Shown in pieces: positions 60,889 through 64,000 of a stretch of 64,000 nucleotides of DNA. Each line of letters opens with the position of its first letter. Positions within the stretch are counted from its first letter, which is position 1. This DNA comes from Phenylobacterium sp. SCN 70-31 (GTDB taxonomy: Bacteria; Pseudomonadota; Alphaproteobacteria; Caulobacterales; Caulobacteraceae), in contig NZ_MEEX01000023.1 of assembly GCF_001724605.1 (NCBI RefSeq), positions 1-64,000 on the forward strand, written 5' to 3'. The translations under genes were made by a program, and so were the position numbers. The notes under the pieces are model-generated. The model searched no databases, was not told the DNA's origin, and saw nothing but the letters and a program-made list of their open reading frames with translations.

Positions 60889-62049
60889 ATGATTCCCTTC
60901 ATCGACCTGCAGGCCCAACGCCGCCGCCTGGGCCAGCCGCTGGAGGACGCGATCCTCGAGGTGGTCCGCTCGGGCGCCTATGTGATGGGCCCCCAGATCG
61001 CGACGTTCGAGGCCGAACTCGCCGCGTTCGGTCAGGCGCCCTACGCGCTCTCGTGCGGCTCGGGCACCGAGGCGTTGCTCCTGCCGCTGATGGCCTGGGG
61101 GATCGGCCCCGGCGACGCGGTCTTCTGTCCCGCATTCACCTTCGCGGCCACGGCCGAGGTCATGCCGCTGGTCGGGGCCTCGCCGGTGTTCGTGGACGTC
61201 CTGCCCGATACCTACAACCTCGACCCCGCGAGGCTGGAGGCGGCGGTCGCCGCCGTAAAGGCCGAGGGCAAGCTGACGCCCCGGGCGGTGATCGCCGTGG
61301 ATCTATTCGGACAGCCTGCGGACTATCCCGCCCTCGCCGCGGTCTGTGCGCGCCACGGGCTGAAGCTGATCGCCGATAGCGCCCAGGGTTTCGGCTGCAC
61401 GCTGGGCGGCCGCCACCCCCTCCACTGGGCCGACGTGGCCACCACCTCGTTCTTTCCGGCCAAGCCGCTCGGCTGCTACGGCGACGGCGGCGCCGTTCTG
61501 TCGAAGGACGCGCGCTTTCACGACCTGCTGGTGTCGCTGCGCGTTCATGGCCAGGCGGTGAAGTCCGATCTGGAGGGCCGCACCTTCGAGCACGATCCCA
61601 AGTACCTCAACATGCGGGTCGGGATGAACAGCCGGATGGACACCCTCCAGGCCGCGGTGCTGCTCCAGAAACTCACCATCTTCGCCGACGAGATCCAGGC
61701 GCGGAACGCCGTGGCCGCGCGCTACGCCGAGGGCCTGGGCGATCTGGTGCGCGTCCCCGGCGTCATCGAGGGCGGCGTCTCGGTCTGGGCCCAGTACGTG
61801 ATCGAGACCGCGGACCGCGACGGCCTGGCCGCGCATCTGCGCGCCGAGGGCGTGCCCACGGCCGTCTACTATCCCGTGCCGCTGCACATCCAGGCGCCCT
61901 ATCGCGACTATCCGCAACCCGGCGGCCTGCCGGTGACCGAGGCCGCCGCCGGCAAGGTGCTGGCCCTGCCCATGCACCCCTACCTGGATGCCGACGTCCA
62001 GGACCGGATCATCGGGGCGATCCGGAACTTCGTGAAGCGGAACGGGTGA
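60889..62049 (+). CDS. DegT/DnrJ/EryC1/StrS family aminotransferase
   Basis: The 386-residue PLP enzyme has MIPFIDLQAQRRRLGQPLED at the start, SCGSGTEALLL, PAFTFAATAEV, the DSAQGFG pattern and the PLP Lys in FFPAKPLGCYGDGG (Lys192). Family members add an amino group to keto sugars for surface polysaccharides or flagellin glycans. No sugar epimerase or dehydratase is next to it here. The methyltransferase in the atp operon is a possible distant partner, but this is speculation. Confidence 0.93.
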   Translation: MIPFIDLQAQRRRLGQPLEDAILEVVRSGAYVMGPQIATFEAELAAFGQAPYALSCGSGTEALLLPLMAWGIGPGDAVFCPAFTFAATAEVMPLVGASPVFVDVLPDTYNLDPARLEAAVAAVKAEGKLTPRAVIAVDLFGQPADYPALAAVCARHGLKLIADSAQGFGCTLGGRHPLHWADVATTSFFPAKPLGCYGDGGAVLSKDARFHDLLVSLRVHGQAVKSDLEGRTFEHDPKYLNMRVGMNSRMDTLQAAVLLQKLTIFADEIQARNAVAARYAEGLGDLVRVPGVIEGGVSVWAQYVIETADRDGLAAHLRAEGVPTAVYYPVPLHIQAPYRDYPQPGGLPVTEAAAGKVLALPMHPYLDADVQDRIIGAIRNFVKRNG

Positions 62050-62053
62050 ACGC

Positions 62054-62623
62054 TCAGCCTCGCAGGTGCGCGGTGTCGTTGAGGCTGACGAGGTTCTTCT
62101 CGCCCGAGCGGGCGCACAGGAACCGGTGAATGCTGGTGTAGGCCGGCTCGAAGAACAGGCGCGGCGCCATGCCCAGCACGTGGGCCGTCCAGACATTGAT
62201 GACGCCGCCGTGGCAGAACACCACCACGCGCCGACCTCCGTGTCGCGCCACGATGTCCTCCAGGGCCGCCACCACCGTCGTCTGGAACGAGACGATGTCG
62301 GGATCGGCGCCCCGGGCGACGAACGCCTTCCAGGCCGCATAATCCTCGCGCTTCAGCACCTCGAGGGGCACATAGCTCCCCGAATGCCGGTCGAACTCGC
62401 AGATGCCGTCGTGGGTCTCGACCGCGTGCCCCGCTTCGCCGGCGTAGGGCTGGGCCGTCTGAATCGCCCGGCGCATGGTGCTGGCGAACACGGCGTCGAT
62501 CCGATCGCGTCCCAGCGCGGCGGCGACCCGCCGGGCCTGATCGTGGCCCTCGGCCGACAGCGGCGGGTCGGAACTCTCGGCGCTGCGTTCGGGCAGGCCA
62601 TGCCGGACCAGGATCAGTTCCAT
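62054..62623 (-). CDS. histidine phosphatase family protein
   Basis: The 189-residue protein has the catalytic RHG (LILVRHGLPE, His8), FASTMRRAIQTAQPYA, EFD and the second His in VVVFCHGGVINV. It is a phosphoglycerate-mutase-like phosphatase; the substrate is unknown. It converges on the aminotransferase with 4 nt between stops. The N-terminus is complete. Confidence 0.92.
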   Translation of the reverse strand: MELILVRHGLPERSAESSDPPLSAEGHDQARRVAAALGRDRIDAVFASTMRRAIQTAQPYAGEAGHAVETHDGICEFDRHSGSYVPLEVLKREDYAAWKAFVARGADPDIVSFQTTVVAALEDIVARHGGRRVVVFCHGGVINVWTAHVLGMAPRLFFEPAYTSIHRFLCARSGEKNLVSLNDTAHLRG

Positions 62624-62700
62624 CGGGCTCCTCCGCGCCGGATCGTCGCCGTCATTCGCCCCGCTCCCCTTGCGTCATCGCCATGCGCGTGGAAGGAGTC

Positions 62701-62722
62701 ACCTCAAACAAGCGTTTGAGGT
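62701..62722. promoter_or_regulatory. palindromic operator-like site upstream of the quinone oxidoreductase
   Basis: ACCTCAAAC and GTTTGAGGT are perfect 9-bp inverted repeats separated by AAGC. The site is 16 nt upstream of the ATG. The form is that of TetR-family operators. No regulator gene is adjacent within the window. Confidence 0.6.
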
Positions 62723-62738
62723 CAAGGGAGCGAAGCAG

Positions 62739-63704
62739 ATGAAGGCCGCCGTCTACTACGAGAATGGTTCGCCCGACGTCCTGAAATACGAAGACGTTCC
62801 CGATCCGCAATGCCATCCCAAGGGCATCGTGATCCGTGTGGAGGCGGTCTCGATCGAGGGCGGCGACACCCTGAACCGCTTCCGCGGGCCGCTGATGACC
62901 AATCCGCACGTGGTCGGCTACCAGGCCGCCGGCGAAGTCGTCGAGGTGGGCGCCGAGGTCACGACGCTGAAGGTCGGGGACCGGGTCTGCACCACCGCCG
63001 CGTTCGGCAGCCACGCCGAGCTGCGCGCCGTGCCGGCGATCACGGCGTGGAAGATTCCCAACGGCCTGAGCACCAGGAAGGCCGCCGTCATCCCAGTGAC
63101 CTTCGGCACCGCCGACGACTGCCTGTTCGAATTCGGCCGCATGAAGGCGGGCGACGTGGTGCTGGTGCAGGCCGGGGCCTCGGGCGTGGGCGTGGCGGCG
63201 ATCCAGCTCGCCGCGAAGGCGGGCGCGAAGATGGTGCTGGCCACCGCCTCGTCGGACGAGCGGCTGGAACGGCTGAAGCCCTACGGCCTGACCCACGGGA
63301 TCAACTACCGCACACACGATGTGGTCCAGGAAGTGATGCGGCTGACCGACAAGAAGGGCTGCGACGTGATCGTCGATTCGGTGGGCGGTCCCACGCTCCA
63401 GTCCTCGATCCTCAGCCTCGCCTATCGCGGGCGGGTCTCGATGGTGGGGCAGGCCGGGCGCGAGCCGATGACGGTGGACGTGGGCTCGATGATGGGCGGC
63501 AATCGCACTCTCTCGGGCGTGTTCCTGGGGGCCGAGATCGCCACGCCGCGGGTGCAGAAGAACATCGCCAGCCTGATCGACCGGGTGGCCAACGGCGACC
63601 TGGACGTGCTGATCGACCGCGAGTTCCCGCTGTCGGAGGCCGCCGAGGCCCACCGCTACATCGAAAGCCGTCAGGCGGTCGGGCGGGTGCTGTTGATCCC
63701 GTGA
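62739..63704 (+). CDS. zinc-independent quinone oxidoreductase family (MDR superfamily)
   Basis: The 321-residue protein has MKAAVYYENGSPDVLKYEDV, VVGYQAAGEVVEVG, the NADPH loop AGASGVGVAAIQLA (about 147-160) and VDSVGGPTLQSSI. It lacks the Cys cluster of structural zinc, so it is of the quinone oxidoreductase/enoyl reductase group. It may act in detoxification. ATG at 62739 has AAGGGAG upstream. A palindromic site lies just before it. Confidence 0.92.
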   Translation: MKAAVYYENGSPDVLKYEDVPDPQCHPKGIVIRVEAVSIEGGDTLNRFRGPLMTNPHVVGYQAAGEVVEVGAEVTTLKVGDRVCTTAAFGSHAELRAVPAITAWKIPNGLSTRKAAVIPVTFGTADDCLFEFGRMKAGDVVLVQAGASGVGVAAIQLAAKAGAKMVLATASSDERLERLKPYGLTHGINYRTHDVVQEVMRLTDKKGCDVIVDSVGGPTLQSSILSLAYRGRVSMVGQAGREPMTVDVGSMMGGNRTLSGVFLGAEIATPRVQKNIASLIDRVANGDLDVLIDREFPLSEAAEAHRYIESRQAVGRVLLIP

Positions 63705-63708
63705 GGCG

Positions 63709-63804
63709 CTATCGGCCGAAGATCTTGAGCCAGAGCCCCGCGAGGCCGAGCAGGATGAACGCCCACATCGCCAGGGATAGCAACAGCGGTACGATCACAC
63801 GCAT
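63709..63804 (-). CDS. possible 31-residue single-span membrane protein
   Basis: The frame starts MRVIVPLLLSLAMWAF and ends LKIFGR; nearly all residues between are hydrophobic, with basic ends, as expected for a small membrane protein. A GGAGG lies upstream but 13 nt away, which is long. It is convergent with the oxidoreductase gene. Too short for a family call. Confidence 0.4.
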   Translation of the reverse strand: MRVIVPLLLSLAMWAFILLGLAGLWLKIFGR

Positions 63805-64000
63805 GCGTTCAGCCGTGCCTCCCCCAAGGCGAGTCTTGAGGCCATGATTGTCGCACAAGCTTCGCGAAGGCCAGCCAATTCACGCGTAGGGATCGCTGCG
63901 AAGGCGCAGACTCAACCGCCAGGAGACCTGCAAAAGGGGTCCTGAAGCCAGAAGACGGGAGGATATGGATGCCGCGCGCCCATAATGGACATGTGGAGAT
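63805..64000. other. right end of window without recognised gene
   Basis: No frame, RNA or repeat with support was seen in these 196 nt; the composition is less GC-rich than the coding parts. A short ATG frame near 63967 stops after six codons. Confidence 0.4.

Overview
The window is very GC-rich DNA with tightly packed genes from an alphaproteobacterium, most likely a member of the Caulobacteraceae (Phenylobacterium or Caulobacter). The assignment rests on four things: the rplU-rpmA-obgE-proB-nadD-rsfS-rlmH-envC-ctpA-yibQ-rppH block; the separate atpHAGDC operon with a short epsilon subunit and an Ala/Lys-rich beta N-terminus; a small secreted protein resembling the Caulobacter CC_3452 family; and the hairpin-rich intergenic repeats. 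No rRNA, tRNA or CRISPR array was seen.

Layout. 1-4.1 kb: the end of a zinc peptidase gene, then a penicillin-binding protein 1A coupled to a small hydrolase. 4.2-11 kb is an accessory stretch: an excalibur-domain protein, an OsmC protein, an SDR without its catalytic Tyr/Lys, an orphan contractile-phage tail sheath protein, an unknown exported protein, a protein with four terminase-small-subunit-like repeats, and a diguanylate cyclase. 11.1-12.4 kb: two convergent genes with PD-(D/E)XK nuclease-like motifs, the first lower in GC than its surroundings. 12.5-21.4 kb: the ribosome/GTPase/proline/NAD block, interrupted by a serine protease gene lying between two copies of the 3' end of a GNAT gene, which looks like a small inserted element. 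21.6-30.8 kb: a CVNH/crystallin secreted protein, an amidase, asd, and the cell-envelope block rlmH-envC-ctpA-yibQ-rppH, then a hydrolase and a Gdx/SugE exporter with a possible guanidine-II riboswitch.

31.7-37.2 kb (minus strand): ATP synthase F1 genes atpH-atpA-atpG-atpD-atpC, with a SAM methyltransferase of the pseudaminic-acid-associated type between atpA and atpG. 37.5-41.6 kb: an HSL-type esterase, a head-to-head pair of intergenic repeats, rpoH, a murein-peptidase lipoprotein and rluD. 41.8-50 kb: phoD, a RidA protein, DUF808, a pseudo-receiver regulator, purA, an internally deleted glyoxalase-fold gene, a threonine dehydratase and a TPR protein. 50-56.7 kb: a tripartite RND efflux operon (outer-membrane factor, adaptor, pump) with a divergent TetR regulator. 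57-64 kb: a PEPxxWA-CTERM protein divergent from a LuxR regulator, a GST, a DUF72 protein, a DegT aminotransferase, a histidine phosphatase and a quinone oxidoreductase with a palindromic operator-like site.

The most unusual items are the flanked protease insertion, the four-repeat HTH protein beside an orphan tail sheath gene, the methyltransferase inside the ATP synthase operon, and the convergent nuclease-like pair. All function calls come from reading motifs by eye; no database search was possible.
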